The notes under the pieces: generated by a model
The model's database searches: none
Seen by the model: the letters and a program-made list of their open reading frames with translations, nothing else
What the model was told of the DNA's origin: nothing
Part shown: piece by piece, positions 36,724 to 46,225 of the stretch
Numbering within the stretch: the first letter of the stretch is position 1
Layout of the letters: the number at the start of each line of letters is the position of its first letter
Assembly (NCBI GenBank): GCA_963813725.1
Contig: CAWFAI010000015.1
Span: forward strand, 131,722-195,721
Reading direction: 5' to 3'
Length of the DNA stretch: 64,000 bases
From: VGBV01 sp963813725
GTDB taxonomy: Bacteria > Actinomycetota > Thermoleophilia > Solirubrobacterales > 70-9
Translations under genes and position numbers: made by a program

Positions 36724-36819
36724 TCAGGAGACGAGCATGAGGACGATCGCGATGACCGCGAGCAGGCCGAGGACACCGGCCCCCAGCTTGAAATCCTTAG
36801 CTCCGACGTCTTCGTCCAT
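36724..36819 (-). CDS. 31-residue single-span membrane peptide
   Basis: ATG at 36819 preceded by AAAGGAGTTTGA, a strong ribosome site. It encodes a short acidic/basic head (MDEDVGAKDFK), one hydrophobic helix (LGLLAVIAIVLMLVS) and a TGA at 36724-36726. It lies just downstream of the permease gene on the same strand, and terminator-like hairpins flank it on both sides. The good start signals and clean helix argue it is real. It could be an accessory peptide of the permease; function unknown. Confidence 0.6.
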   Translation of the reverse strand: MDEDVGAKDFKLGAGVLGLLAVIAIVLMLVS

Positions 36820-36885
36820 TCAAACTCCTTTCGCTTTCCCGGAGCCCCCTCGCGCCGCGAGGACGCTCCGGATCGAGTTGGTTCG

Positions 36886-36910
36886 CGGGCCGCGCAGGAT
36901 GCGCGGCCCG
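36886..36910 (-). terminator. Hairpin after permease gene
   Basis: An 11-bp stem CGGGCCGCGCA / TGCGCGGCCCG with a 3-nt loop, starting 7 bases past the permease stop (36918). Partial read-through would be needed for the small peptide gene to share the transcript. Confidence 0.55.
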
Positions 36911-36917
36911 TCGCGCC

Positions 36918-38495
36918 CTAGTCCGCGGTGATCTCGTCCTCCTCCAGGGTCCTGACCGGACCCTTGTAGTAGTTCTTGGCCGAGACCAGGTACCAGATCC
37001 CGAAGATGAGCGGGATCAGGACGGCCAGCGGGCTGTAGTTGACCAGGCTGGCGTCGAAATCGGCGTTCCAGGGGAGCCCGCCCGGCGTGTACGGCAGGCT
37101 CAGCGAGAACACGACCAGGATCACGAAGAGGATCGCGATCGTGTTTACCACCTTGTACTTCGAGCCCAGGTTCCAAGGGCCGACCTGGAAACTGTCCCCG
37201 GCCCGCAACCTCAGATAGATAGGCAGCACGTAGGCCACATAAAGGCCGATCGCGCAGATCCCGGTCAGCGCGTAGAACGCGAACGGGATGTTGTTCTCGC
37301 CGAACAGCGCCGGGATGGCGATGATCGCCGAGACGACCGAAACCGCGATCACGGAGTTGAACGGCACCTTCTGGCGGTTGACCCGGCGGAAGATCGCCCA
37401 TCCGGGGATCGCCCGGTCGCGCGAGAACGCGTACCAGGTCCGCGAGGCGCTGGTCAGGCCCGCCGCCCCGCAGAACAGCTGGCCGACGGTGGCGATGATG
37501 AAGACCAGCTTCGCCGCCCACGAATCGAGGGCCTCGGTGAAGATCGCGCCGACGAAGCCGGCTGCGTCGGTGACCACCGCCGCGTCCGGTACCGCGAACA
37601 GGAAGCTCAGCAGCAGGGCCCAGCCGATGATCGACGAGTAGAACACCGAGCGCCACACGCCCTGGGCCGCCGCGACCGCGGCGCCCCGGGTCTCCTCGGC
37701 GGTGTGCGCCGAGGCGTCGTACCCGGTCTCGGTGTACATCGTCAAGAGGAAGCCGACGGGCAGCACCAGCACCCAGAAGCCGAGCGCCGTCGTCGAGCCC
37801 CCGAAGGCTCCGTTGTTGTTGATGCGCTCGGTGAAGACGAAGCTCAGATCCTGATGGCTGTCGGGGATGAAGACCAGCAGCCCGATCACGATCGCCACGC
37901 CCGCGAGGTGCCAGCCGACCGAGGTGTTGTTCATCAGCTGGATGAAGCGATCGGGGAGGATGTTGACGAGCGTGTAGCCGATCAGGATCAAGGCGAACAG
38001 AAGCCAGGTCTCTCCCAGGATGTGCTCGGTGTCGGCGAAGTTGATGCCGAAGATGTCGACCGAGTAGAGGCTGAGCGTGACGCCGAGGAAGATGGCGGCG
38101 CCGTAGCCGACCGAGGCGACGATGCCGATCAGGCCGGCGATGTTGAACCAGCCGGTCATCCAGCTCCAGCCCGGTCCGCCGAGGTCGTTGGCCCACCAAT
38201 ACGGGCCTCCCGCGGTCGGGAACGCCGAGGTCAGCTCCGACATCGAGAACGCGACCATGATGATCAGGAAGGAGAGCACCGGCCAGCCGATCGAGACCGC
38301 GACCGGGCCGCCGTTCGACCACGCGAACGCGAAGGCCGTGAAGCACCCCGCGAGTACCGAGATGATCGTGAACGAGATCGCGAAGTTGGTGAAGCCCGAC
38401 CAGTCGCGCGAGAGCTCCTGCTTGTAGCCGAGCTCCGCTAGGCGTCTCTCATCCTCGCCTGTCTTATCGACATCCGAAATCCCCTCTGGCGCCAT
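36918..38495 (-). CDS. APC-superfamily amino acid/GABA-type permease
   Basis: 525 residues from ATG 38495 (AAGGAGAGAGA site). About 12 hydrophobic segments. The N-terminal consensus ELSRDWSGFTNFAISFTIIS and SELTSAFPTAGGPYWWAND, and the central MYTETGYDASAHTAEETRGA, are those of the eukaryotic-like BAT1/GABA-permease branch of the APC superfamily. It should import an amino acid or amine by cation symport. It is divergent from the choline-kinase-like gene and close to three N-methyl or gamma-glutamyl amine modules, so amine uptake is plausible. Confidence 0.88.
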   Translation of the reverse strand: MAPEGISDVDKTGEDERRLAELGYKQELSRDWSGFTNFAISFTIISVLAGCFTAFAFAWSNGGPVAVSIGWPVLSFLIIMVAFSMSELTSAFPTAGGPYWWANDLGGPGWSWMTGWFNIAGLIGIVASVGYGAAIFLGVTLSLYSVDIFGINFADTEHILGETWLLFALILIGYTLVNILPDRFIQLMNNTSVGWHLAGVAIVIGLLVFIPDSHQDLSFVFTERINNNGAFGGSTTALGFWVLVLPVGFLLTMYTETGYDASAHTAEETRGAAVAAAQGVWRSVFYSSIIGWALLLSFLFAVPDAAVVTDAAGFVGAIFTEALDSWAAKLVFIIATVGQLFCGAAGLTSASRTWYAFSRDRAIPGWAIFRRVNRQKVPFNSVIAVSVVSAIIAIPALFGENNIPFAFYALTGICAIGLYVAYVLPIYLRLRAGDSFQVGPWNLGSKYKVVNTIAILFVILVVFSLSLPYTPGGLPWNADFDASLVNYSPLAVLIPLIFGIWYLVSAKNYYKGPVRTLEEDEITAD

Positions 38496-38580
38496 TCTCT
38501 CTCCTTGTTTCCCTCTTGCCGGACGGACAGACTCACCATCGCTTCCAATGCGATAGAAGAGTCGACCTGTGACTGTCAGC

Positions 38581-38610
38581 ACCCTATTTGTCCCGGCGGT
38601 CGGTAGTCAA
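38581..38610 (-). promoter_or_regulatory. Promoter of permease gene
   Basis: On the minus strand TTGACT (38610-38605), an 18-base spacer and TAGGGT (38586-38581) precede the permease ATG at 38495. The -35 is good, the -10 weak. Confidence 0.4.
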
Positions 38611-38615
38611 GGGAA

Positions 38616-39529
38616 ATGACCGAACTACTCCAAATCGTCAAGCAACTCGCGCCTGAGTTGGGCGAAGCGGAGGGAGAGCCCACGCCCCTGGAGGGCGGGA
38701 TCACGAACCGCAACTATCTGGTCACGCTCGGCGGCAAGCGCTACGTGATCCGGGTGCCGGGCAAGGACACGAACCTGCTGGGGATCGACCGCGGCGCCGA
38801 GCGCGACGCCAACCAGGGCGCCGCCGACGTCGGCATCGCGCCGACGTGTGGCCGCGCTGCTGACCGACCCACCGGCGCCTGGTGACCGAGTTCGTCGAGG
38901 GCGCCGGGATGGAGGCGGAGGACCTGCAGGAGCCCGAGGCCCTGCAGCAGATCGCCGGCGAGCTGCGCGCCTACCACGACTCGGGCCTGCAGCTCCCGAC
39001 CGAATTCGACTCCTTCCGCCTCGTCCGCGACTACGCCGAGACGGCGCGCGAGCGCGGCGTCGAGCCGCCCCCCGCCTACGAGGAGTCGCTCGCCAACGCC
39101 GACGCCATCCAGGCGCGGCTGTCGGGCCCCGAGCACGAGCCGGTCCCCTGCCACAACGACCTGCTGGCGGCGAACTTCATCCGCGGCGAGAAGACGATCT
39201 GGATCGTCGACTGGGAGTACGCGGGCATGGGCGACCGCTACTTCGACCTCGGCAACTTCTCGGTCAACAACGAGCTCGACGAGACGGGGCAGGAGGCGCT
39301 GCTGCGCGCGTACTTCGGCGAGGAGCCGGGCGCGCGGCGGCTCGCGACCCTGTCGCTGTTCCGCTTCATGTCCGACTTCCGCGAGGCGATGTGGGGCGTG
39401 CTGCAGAGCGGCGTCAGCGACATCGACTTCGACTTCGACGAGTACGCGAGCAAGCACTTCGACCGCATGGCCCAGACCGCGGCCGATCCCAAGTTCCAGA
39501 CCTGGCTCGAGGAGGCCGGTGGCGCGTAA
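38616..39529 (+). CDS. Choline/ethanolamine-kinase-like phosphotransferase (one frame break)
   Basis: Start ATG 38616. Protein-kinase-like phosphotransferase fold: LEGGITNRNYLVTLGGKRYV at the N-terminus, a Brenner-type catalytic motif PCHNDLLAANFIRGEK, and the metal-binding WIVDWEYAGMGDRYFDLGNF. This matches choline/ethanolamine/aminoglycoside phosphotransferases of about 300 residues. A slip near 38850 separates the first 78 residues from the rest. It overlaps the dimethylglycine-dehydrogenase-like gene by 11 bases. Choline as substrate would fit the N-methyl theme but is inferred. Confidence 0.82.
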
Positions 39530-41991
39530 GGTCGAGCTGCCCGACTCCGCCCGCTGCGTGATCATCGGCGGGGGCGTGGGCGGGACCTCGATCGCCTATC
39601 ACCTCGCCGAGCTGGGCTGGACCGACGTGGTCCTGCTGGAGCGGGCCCAGCTCACCTCGGGCTCCACCTTCCACTCCGCCGGCCTGGTCGGGCAGCTGCG
39701 CGGCTCGGTCTCGCTGACGAAGATGATGATGCACTCGGTCGAGCTCTATCGCCGGCTCGGTGAGGAGTCCGAGTTCGACCCGGGCTGGACCGAGTGCGGC
39801 GGCATCCGCCTGGCCTCGAGCGAGGAGCGGATGGAGGAGCTGCGCCGCCAGGCCGGCTGGGCGAAGACCTTCGGCCTGCCGCTGGAGCTGATCTCGGCCG
39901 AGGAGGCGAAGGAGATGTTCCCGCTGATGTCCACCGAGGGGGTGCTCGGCGGCGCCTGGCTGCCGACCGACGGCTACCTGGACCCGGCCCAGCTCACCTA
40001 CGCCCTGGCCGACGGTGCCCGCGAGTCCTGCCAGGTGCTGCAGTCAACGCGCGTCACCGGGCATCGGCGTCGACGACGGCCGCGTGCGCCGGGTCGAGAC
40101 CGAGCGAGGCGACGATCGCCTCCGAGGTGGTCGTCATCGCCGGCGGCATCTACGCCGCCGAGCTCGGCCGCCTGGCGGGCGTGCGGATACCCGTGATCCC
40201 GATGTCGCACCAGTACCTGGTCACCCAGCCGTTCCAGGAGCGCGACCCCGAAAAGCCCCTGCCCACCCTGCGCGACCCCGACCTGCTGATCTACTTCCGC
40301 GAGGACGGCGGCGGCCTGGTGATGGGGGGCTATGAGCACGACAGCGAGCCCGCCTTCATGCCCGAGGGCACGGGGCGCTTCGACAGCATCCCGCCGGACT
40401 TCAACGGCCGCCTGCTCGAGGACGACTGGGACCGCTTCAAGGAGATCACCGACAACTCGATCAAGCGGGTGCCGGTGATGGACGAGGTCACGATCACGAA
40501 GCTGATCAACGGCCCCGAGGCCTTCACCCCGGACAACGAGTTCTGCCTGGGCGAGACCGAGGTCGCCGGCCTCTTCGTCGCCGCCGGCTTCTGCGCGCAC
40601 GGCCTCGCCGGCGCGGGCGGCATCGGCAAGGTGATGGCGGAGTGGATCGACGAGGGCGAGCCCAGCCTGGACCTGTGGCACATGGACATCCGCCGCTTCG
40701 GCGCCCAGTACCGCTCGCCCTCCTACACCCACGCCCGCACCCGGGAGACCTACGAGACCTACTACGACATCCGCTATCCCAACCACGAGCGCCAGGCGGG
40801 GCGCCCGCTGCGCGTCTCTCCCGCCACCGCCTGGCACCGCGAGCACGACGCGGCCTTCGGCGAGAAGTCGGGCTGGGAGCGGGTCAACTGGTACGAGTCG
40901 AACGCGGCGGCGGGTGACGAGTCGCTGCGGCCGCGCGGCTGGGCGGGCCAGCACTGGTCGCCGGCGATAGGCGCCGAGCACCGCGCCACCCGTGAGGGGG
41001 TGGCCGTCTTCGACGAGTCCTCCTTCGCGAAGCTCGAGATCGCCGGGCCCGGCGCCGCGGCCGCCGTCGAGCGCCTCTGCGACAACCGGGTCGCGCGCGA
41101 GCCCGGCAAGATCACCTACACCCAGATGCTGAACAGCCGCGGCGGGATCGAGTGCGACTTCACGGTGGCGCGGCTCGGCGAGGATCGGTTCTCGATCGTC
41201 ACCGGCACCGCCTTCGGCAACCACGACCGCGAGTGGATCCGGCGGCACCTGCCCGGCGACGGGACGGTGCAGGTCCGCGACGTCACCTCCCAGTACGCCT
41301 GCTTCGGGATCTGGGGGCCGAAGGCGCGCGAGGTGCTGGCGCCGCTCACCCCCCAGGACCTCGGCAACGAGGCGTTCCCCTACATGAGCCTGCGCGAGAT
41401 CACCGTCGGCAACGTCCCCGTGCGGGCGCTGCGGGTCACCTACGTCGGCGAGCTCGGATGGGAGCTCTACTGCCCGACCGAGTACGGGCTGGGCCTGTGG
41501 CGGGCGCTGTGGGAGGCCGGCGAGCCGCACGGCATCGTCGCCGGCGGCTACCGGGCGATCGACTCGCTGCGCCTGGAGAAGGGCTACCTGGTCTGGGGAG
41601 CCGACATCACCCCCGACGAGACGCCGTATGAGGCCGGGCTGGGCTTCGCGGTCAAGCTCGACAAGGAGGGAGGCTTCATCGGCCGCGATGCGCTGGCCGA
41701 GGCGAAGGAGGCCGGGGCCCCGCACCCGCCTGGTCACGATCCTGCTCGAGGACCCGCGCTCGGTCGCGCTCGGCAACGAGCCCGTCCGGATCGGCGGCGA
41801 GATCTGCGGGCGGGTGACCACCGGCGGCTACGGCTATACGGTCGAGCGCTCGATCGCCTACGCCTACGTGCCGCCGGAGCAGGCGGAGCCCGGAGACTGC
41901 GGTCGAAATCGAGATCTTCGGCAGCTGGATCGGCGGCGAGGTCGCCGAGGGCCCGCTGTTCGACCCCGAGGGCGAGCGGATCAAGGCCTAG
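39519..41991 (+). CDS. Dimethylglycine/sarcosine dehydrogenase-like FAD-GcvT protein (four frame breaks)
   Basis: Start GTG 39519 (VARKVELPDSARCVIIGGG). The joined reading has an FAD/DAO domain (IIGGGVGGTSIAYHLAELG, GSTFHSAGLVGQLRGSVSLT), a middle FAO_M region, and a GcvT aminomethyltransferase half from about residue 430 (YTQMLNSRGGIECDFTVARL, YVGELGWELYCPTEYG). About 823 residues, as in dimethylglycine dehydrogenase and oxidase. Such enzymes oxidise an N-methyl group in the flavin domain and pass formaldehyde to tetrahydrofolate in the GcvT domain, giving methylene-THF. Slips lie near 40057, 40110, 41720 and 41900. Overlaps the choline-kinase-like gene. Confidence 0.85.
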
Positions 41992-42009
41992 GCCGGTCAG
42001 CTGGGGACG

Positions 42010-42750
42010 TCAGGGCCTGGCGGAGCTGCGGATCAGATCGCGCCCGGCCCGCCGCAGGCGATCGCCCAGCGAGCGCTCCGGCTTGGCATGCGCAAGCTCC
42101 AGCATCGCGCCGAGGGTGAGCGGCTCGACCCGGTCCAGGTGGGTCGCCAGCGCCAGGAACAGCTGCGCGGTTGTGAGCGCGTCGCCGTCGGCGTGGTGGG
42201 GTCGATGGACCGGCAGCCGGAACGCGCGCGCGAGCTCTGAGAGCCCGCTGGGCGCCCGGCCGGAGCCGAAGTGCCCGGTCCGGCCCTCAAGCTCAGCGGC
42301 GAGCGCGGCGGTGTCCACGATCGGGTTCCGCAGCTCCAGCGCGCGCCGCCCCAGCGCCGCCGAGAGGAAGCCGCGCTCGACCGCGGCGACGTGGGCGATC
42401 ACCACCCGCCCCGTGAGCGCCGCCAGCAGCTCGTCCAGCTCGTCGTCGAGCGGCGGAGCGTCCTCCAGATCGACGGGCCGCAGGCCGTGGATGCGGATGC
42501 TGTCGCCGTCGGGCATCCGCGCCGGGCGCACGAGCCTGTAGCGGCTGTCGGAGAGGCGGACCCGGCCGCCCTCGACCGGGATGGTCGCGAACGAGATGAT
42601 CTCGTCGCGCGAGGGGTCGAGCCCGGTCGTCTCGAAGTCGAGGGCGGCGAAACTGACCTCGCTCCATCGCATCGAGGGATCCGGCATCGGCGTCTCGGCG
42701 TATGCCCGGGCGGCCGCCGAGGGCGACCGGGTCGGGGTCAGCTGACTCAC
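42010..42750 (-). CDS. DnaQ-like 3'-5' exonuclease
   Basis: 246 residues from GTG 42750, chosen because it forms a GTGA overlap with a repaired DUF294 stop and follows a GGAGG site. Exonuclease motifs are ExoI FAALDFETTGLDPSRDEII, ExoII VVIAHVAAVERGFL and ExoIII HHADGDALTTAQLFLALA, giving the DEDDh set. As written, the DUF294 frame runs straight into this protein with no stop because of a six-G run. A fused protein is therefore possible but less likely. Adjacent DUF294 and exonuclease genes occur together in other bacteria. Confidence 0.82.
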   Translation of the reverse strand: MSQLTPTRSPSAAARAYAETPMPDPSMRWSEVSFAALDFETTGLDPSRDEIISFATIPVEGGRVRLSDSRYRLVRPARMPDGDSIRIHGLRPVDLEDAPPLDDELDELLAALTGRVVIAHVAAVERGFLSAALGRRALELRNPIVDTAALAAELEGRTGHFGSGRAPSGLSELARAFRLPVHRPHHADGDALTTAQLFLALATHLDRVEPLTLGAMLELAHAKPERSLGDRLRRAGRDLIRSSARP

Positions 42751-44587
42751 CGGCCAACGCCGCCCCCCTCCGAGCTTCTTCTGCACCGCGGTCACCTCGC
42801 GGAACCCGTCGCGCAGGTAGCGGCGGGTGAGCGAGTTGAGCTCCTTCGGGTCGAGGCGATCGTCGGGCTTCTCGCCGCGCTGGAGCTGGCTGACCTGGTG
42901 CTCGACGCGCAGCTCCATGAACAGGTCAAACGCCTCCGCCAGGGTGCGGGCGTGGGACTGCTCGAGGACGCCGGCGTCGCTCGCCGACCCGAAGCCGCTC
43001 GACAGTCGATGTCGTCCTCGTCTTGGCCTTCAGCCCCGCGTAGCGGGCGATGTCGACGATCGGCAGCAGGCCCCCGTGCTTGATGTCGAGGGTGCCGCGG
43101 TGCTCGCCCGAGTGCTCCAAGACCATGTCCTTGAGGAAGCCGGTCGGCGGCTTGGTGGCGAGCGCCAGTCGCAGCATCCAACGCAGCAGCGTCTTCGGCT
43201 CATCCGCCTCGTAGAACTCCTGCTTGGGGTCGAGCTCCTCCGGGCCGAACACCGGCCGCCCGTCGAGCAGGATCGAGGTCGCGATCAGGACCTTGTTGTC
43301 CTCGGGATGGGTGAGCCAGCTCCCGATCGCCCTCCGCCACTCGCCGATCGAGCTGCAGGAGAAGTCGCTGTCGCCCGAGACCCCGTGAGCGTCGAGCGGC
43401 AGGCCGGTGAGCTTGAGCGACTCCGAGACCTTTTCGGCGATCGAGCGCATGTAGGCGCGCGTCTGTTCGGGGTCCGCGGAGGACTCGTCCCTCCAGGCCA
43501 TCCCGGAGTCCACGTCCGATGAGGGGACCGCCTCGCGGCGGCCATCGCTTCCGAGCGAGAGCCAGGTGAACTCGGCGGGCGCAGGGCCGATCCGCTCGAC
43601 CGCGAGCTCGATCGTGCGACGGAAGAGGGCGTCGAACACGACCGAGGTGATCGTGCTGATCTGCCGGGCGGCGATGCCCGCCTGGTGCAGCGAGACGAAG
43701 GTCAGGTTGAGCTGCTCGACCACCCTGCCCAGCTCCTCGACCTTCGTCGCGCCGCCTATCGCCCTCCTCAGCATGAAGGGGGTCCGGGTCTCGGCCGCGA
43801 GCAGATCTATGTCGCGGACGACGCCGAGCACCTCCGAGCGCGCCGAGACCACCGGGACGTGGTGGATGCCGTGGTCCAGCATCAGCAGCATCAGCTCGGC
43901 GCCCGTCTGGTCCGGCCCAACGCACTGCGCCGGTGAGGTCATCACCTCCCGAACGGGCGCGTCCGCGGGCCGGCCCGCAGCGATCAGGTTCGAGCGCAGG
44001 TCGTGGTCGGTCATGATCCCGAAGCCGCCGCCGTTGAGCGGGACCACGACGGAGGTGGCGCCGTCATCCTCCATGCGCATCACCGCATCGCGCACCGCGG
44101 TTTCGGGCTCCGCGATCACCGGCTGCTCGCCGATCAGGGTCGCCGCGGTCTGGGCCTCGACCTCGAACTCCTGGAGCTCCACGGGGCTCAGCGCCGTCGG
44201 CCTGGGCCGGTCCAGGATCGAGCGACCCAGGAAGCGCAGGCCCTCGGGCCGGCCCAGCAGCGGCAGTACGTCGTCCGCGGCGAGCGCGTAGGTAAGCACG
44301 TCCTCGGCGGCCCGGACCTCGAAGCCCGTCGGCATCCCGGACAGCATCGAGGGGTGCCCGAACATCTCCCCCTCCCCCAGCAGGTCGATCACCCGGCCGC
44401 GGTCGACCAGCTCGACAGCGCCGCGGCGGACGACCCGGATACGGTCCTGCGGTCCCTCGCCCTGGCCATGATCGTCGTCCCCGCCGCGAAGAACTCGACC
44501 TCGACCCGCTGGGCGATCCTCGAGTGCCGCCTCGTCCAGCTCGCGAAACGGCTCGTGGGAGCTCAGGAACTCCGCGACGTCGTGCAT
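42747..44587 (-). CDS. cNMP-binding/CBS/DUF294 nucleotidyltransferase-like protein (frame breaks)
   Basis: Start ATG 44587 (MHDVAEFLSSHEPFREL). Domains in order: cyclic-nucleotide-binding (VELVDRGRVIDLLGEGEMFG), a CBS pair (about 150-270; GFGIMTDHDLRSN, EVLGVVRDIDLLA), DUF294 nucleotidyltransferase-like (FTWLSLGSDGRREAVPSSDV) and DUF294_C (LKDMVLEHSGEHRGTLDIKHGG). About 612 residues. A short out-of-frame patch near 44480-44510 and a slip near 43000 must be bridged. The protein probably senses nucleotides and modifies or signals, as in GlnD-like DUF294 proteins. It is coupled to the exonuclease and divergent from an acyl-CoA ligase. Confidence 0.82.
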
Positions 44588-44637
44588 GCCGGTCAAGCAT
44601 AAGCAGCGGGTCCTGGCGCAGGCGGTAGGGTGGCGCC

Positions 44638-46222
44638 ATGGCCGAGTCGATCTACGCCAGCGCCAAGCCCGCGCCCGAGATCCCCGACATTGACGTGACC
44701 TCGTACGTGCTCGAGCCGCGCGGAATCGCTGGGCGACAAGGCCGCGATCATCGACGGGCCGACGGGGCGTTCGCTCAGCTTCGAGGAGGTCGCGCAAGCG
44801 ATCCGCGCCTGCGCCGCAGGGCTCGCCGCACGCGGGTTCGCCAAAGGGGACGTGCTCGGGGTGTTCATGCCCAACCTGCCCGAGTACGCGATCGCCTTCC
44901 ACGGCGCCGCCTCGGCGGGCGGCATGTGCATGACGGTGAACCCGCTCTACACGGCGAGCGAGCTCGCCCATCAGCTCGAGGACTCCGGCGCGAGCTTCCT
45001 CTCACGGTCCTCCCGTTCCTCGATACCGCGCGCGAGGCCGCGGACGGGAACGGGCGTCAAGGAGATCTTCGTCGTCGGCGAGGCCGAGGGCGGGACGGCG
45101 TTCTCGGAGCTGATGGGCGACCCAGCGGAGGCGCCGCAGGTCGAGATCGACGCCGCGGCCGACATCGCCGTGCTCCCCTACTCCAGCGGCACAACCGGGC
45201 TGCCGAAGGGCGTGATGCTCACCCACCGCAACCTGGTCGCGAACCTGGTCCAGGTGGGCAGCCACGCTCGAGCCGGAGGACGACGACGTGCTGATCGGGG
45301 TGCTGCCGTTCTTCCACATCTACGGCATGACCGTGATCATGAACCTGGGCCTGCGCGAAGGGATGACGGTGGTGACGATGCCCCGCTTCGACCTCGAGCA
45401 GTTCCTGGACCTGCACGAGCAGCATCGGGTCACACGCACCTTCCTGGTGCCCCCGATCGCCCTGGCGCTCGTCGAAACACCCAGCCGTTGAAAGCCGCGA
45501 CCTCTCCTCGATCCGCCAGATCATGTCGGGCGCCGCGCCGCTCGGGCCCGGAGCTGAGCACAGCAGGTGAGCGACCGCCTCGGGACCTTCGTGATGCAGG
45601 GGTACGGCCTGACCGAGACCAGCCCGGTCACCCATTGCATCCCCTATGACGCCGACCGCAACCGGCCCGGCTCGATCGGCCCGCCGGTGCCGGGGACCGA
45701 GTGCCGCATCGTCGATCCCGAGACCGGCGAGGACGTCGCCGAGGGCAGAGCGAGGCGAGCTCTGGATCCGCGGCCCCCAGGTGATGAGCGGCTACCTCAA
45801 CAACGACGAGGCGACCGAAGGCCACGATCGACTCGGACGGCTGGCTGCACAGCGGCGACGTCGCGGTGGTCGATTCCGACGGCTACTTCCAGATCGTCGA
45901 CCGGCTCAAGGAGCTGATCAAGTACAAGGGATTCCAGGTCGCCCCGGCGGAGCTCGAGGCGCTGATCATCGGCCACGAGCACGTCGGCGACGTCGCGGTC
46001 ATCGGCGTGCCCGACGAGGAGGCCGGCGAGCTGCCGAAGGCGTTCGTCGTCGCTGCCTCGGACGAGCTCGACCACGAGCAGCTGATGGCCTGGGTCGCCG
46101 AGCAGGTGGCGCCGCAGAAGCGGATTCGCCTGGTCGAGGTCGTCGAGGAGATCCCGAAGTCGCCCTCGGGCAAGATCCTGCGACGGGTGCTGAAGGACCG
46201 CGAGGCGGCCGCGGCCGGCTAG
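44638..46222 (+). CDS. AMP-forming acyl-CoA/4-coumarate-CoA ligase family (many frame breaks)
   Basis: Start ATG 44638. The joined reading gives about 527 residues with ANL-family motifs: ATP-binding YSSGTTGLPKGVMLTHRNL, FFHIYGM, QGYGLTETSPVTH, LWIRGPQVMSGYLNN, DGWLHSGDVAVVDSDGYFQI, DRLKELIKYKGFQV and the catalytic Lys in PKSPSGKILRR. Closest in pattern to 4-coumarate-CoA ligases and medium-chain acyl-CoA ligases. At least six slips occur (near 44730, 45000, 45270, 45480, 45750 and 45830). The substrate is unknown. Divergent from the DUF294 gene with 50 bases between starts. Confidence 0.82.
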
Positions 46223-46225
46223 AAG

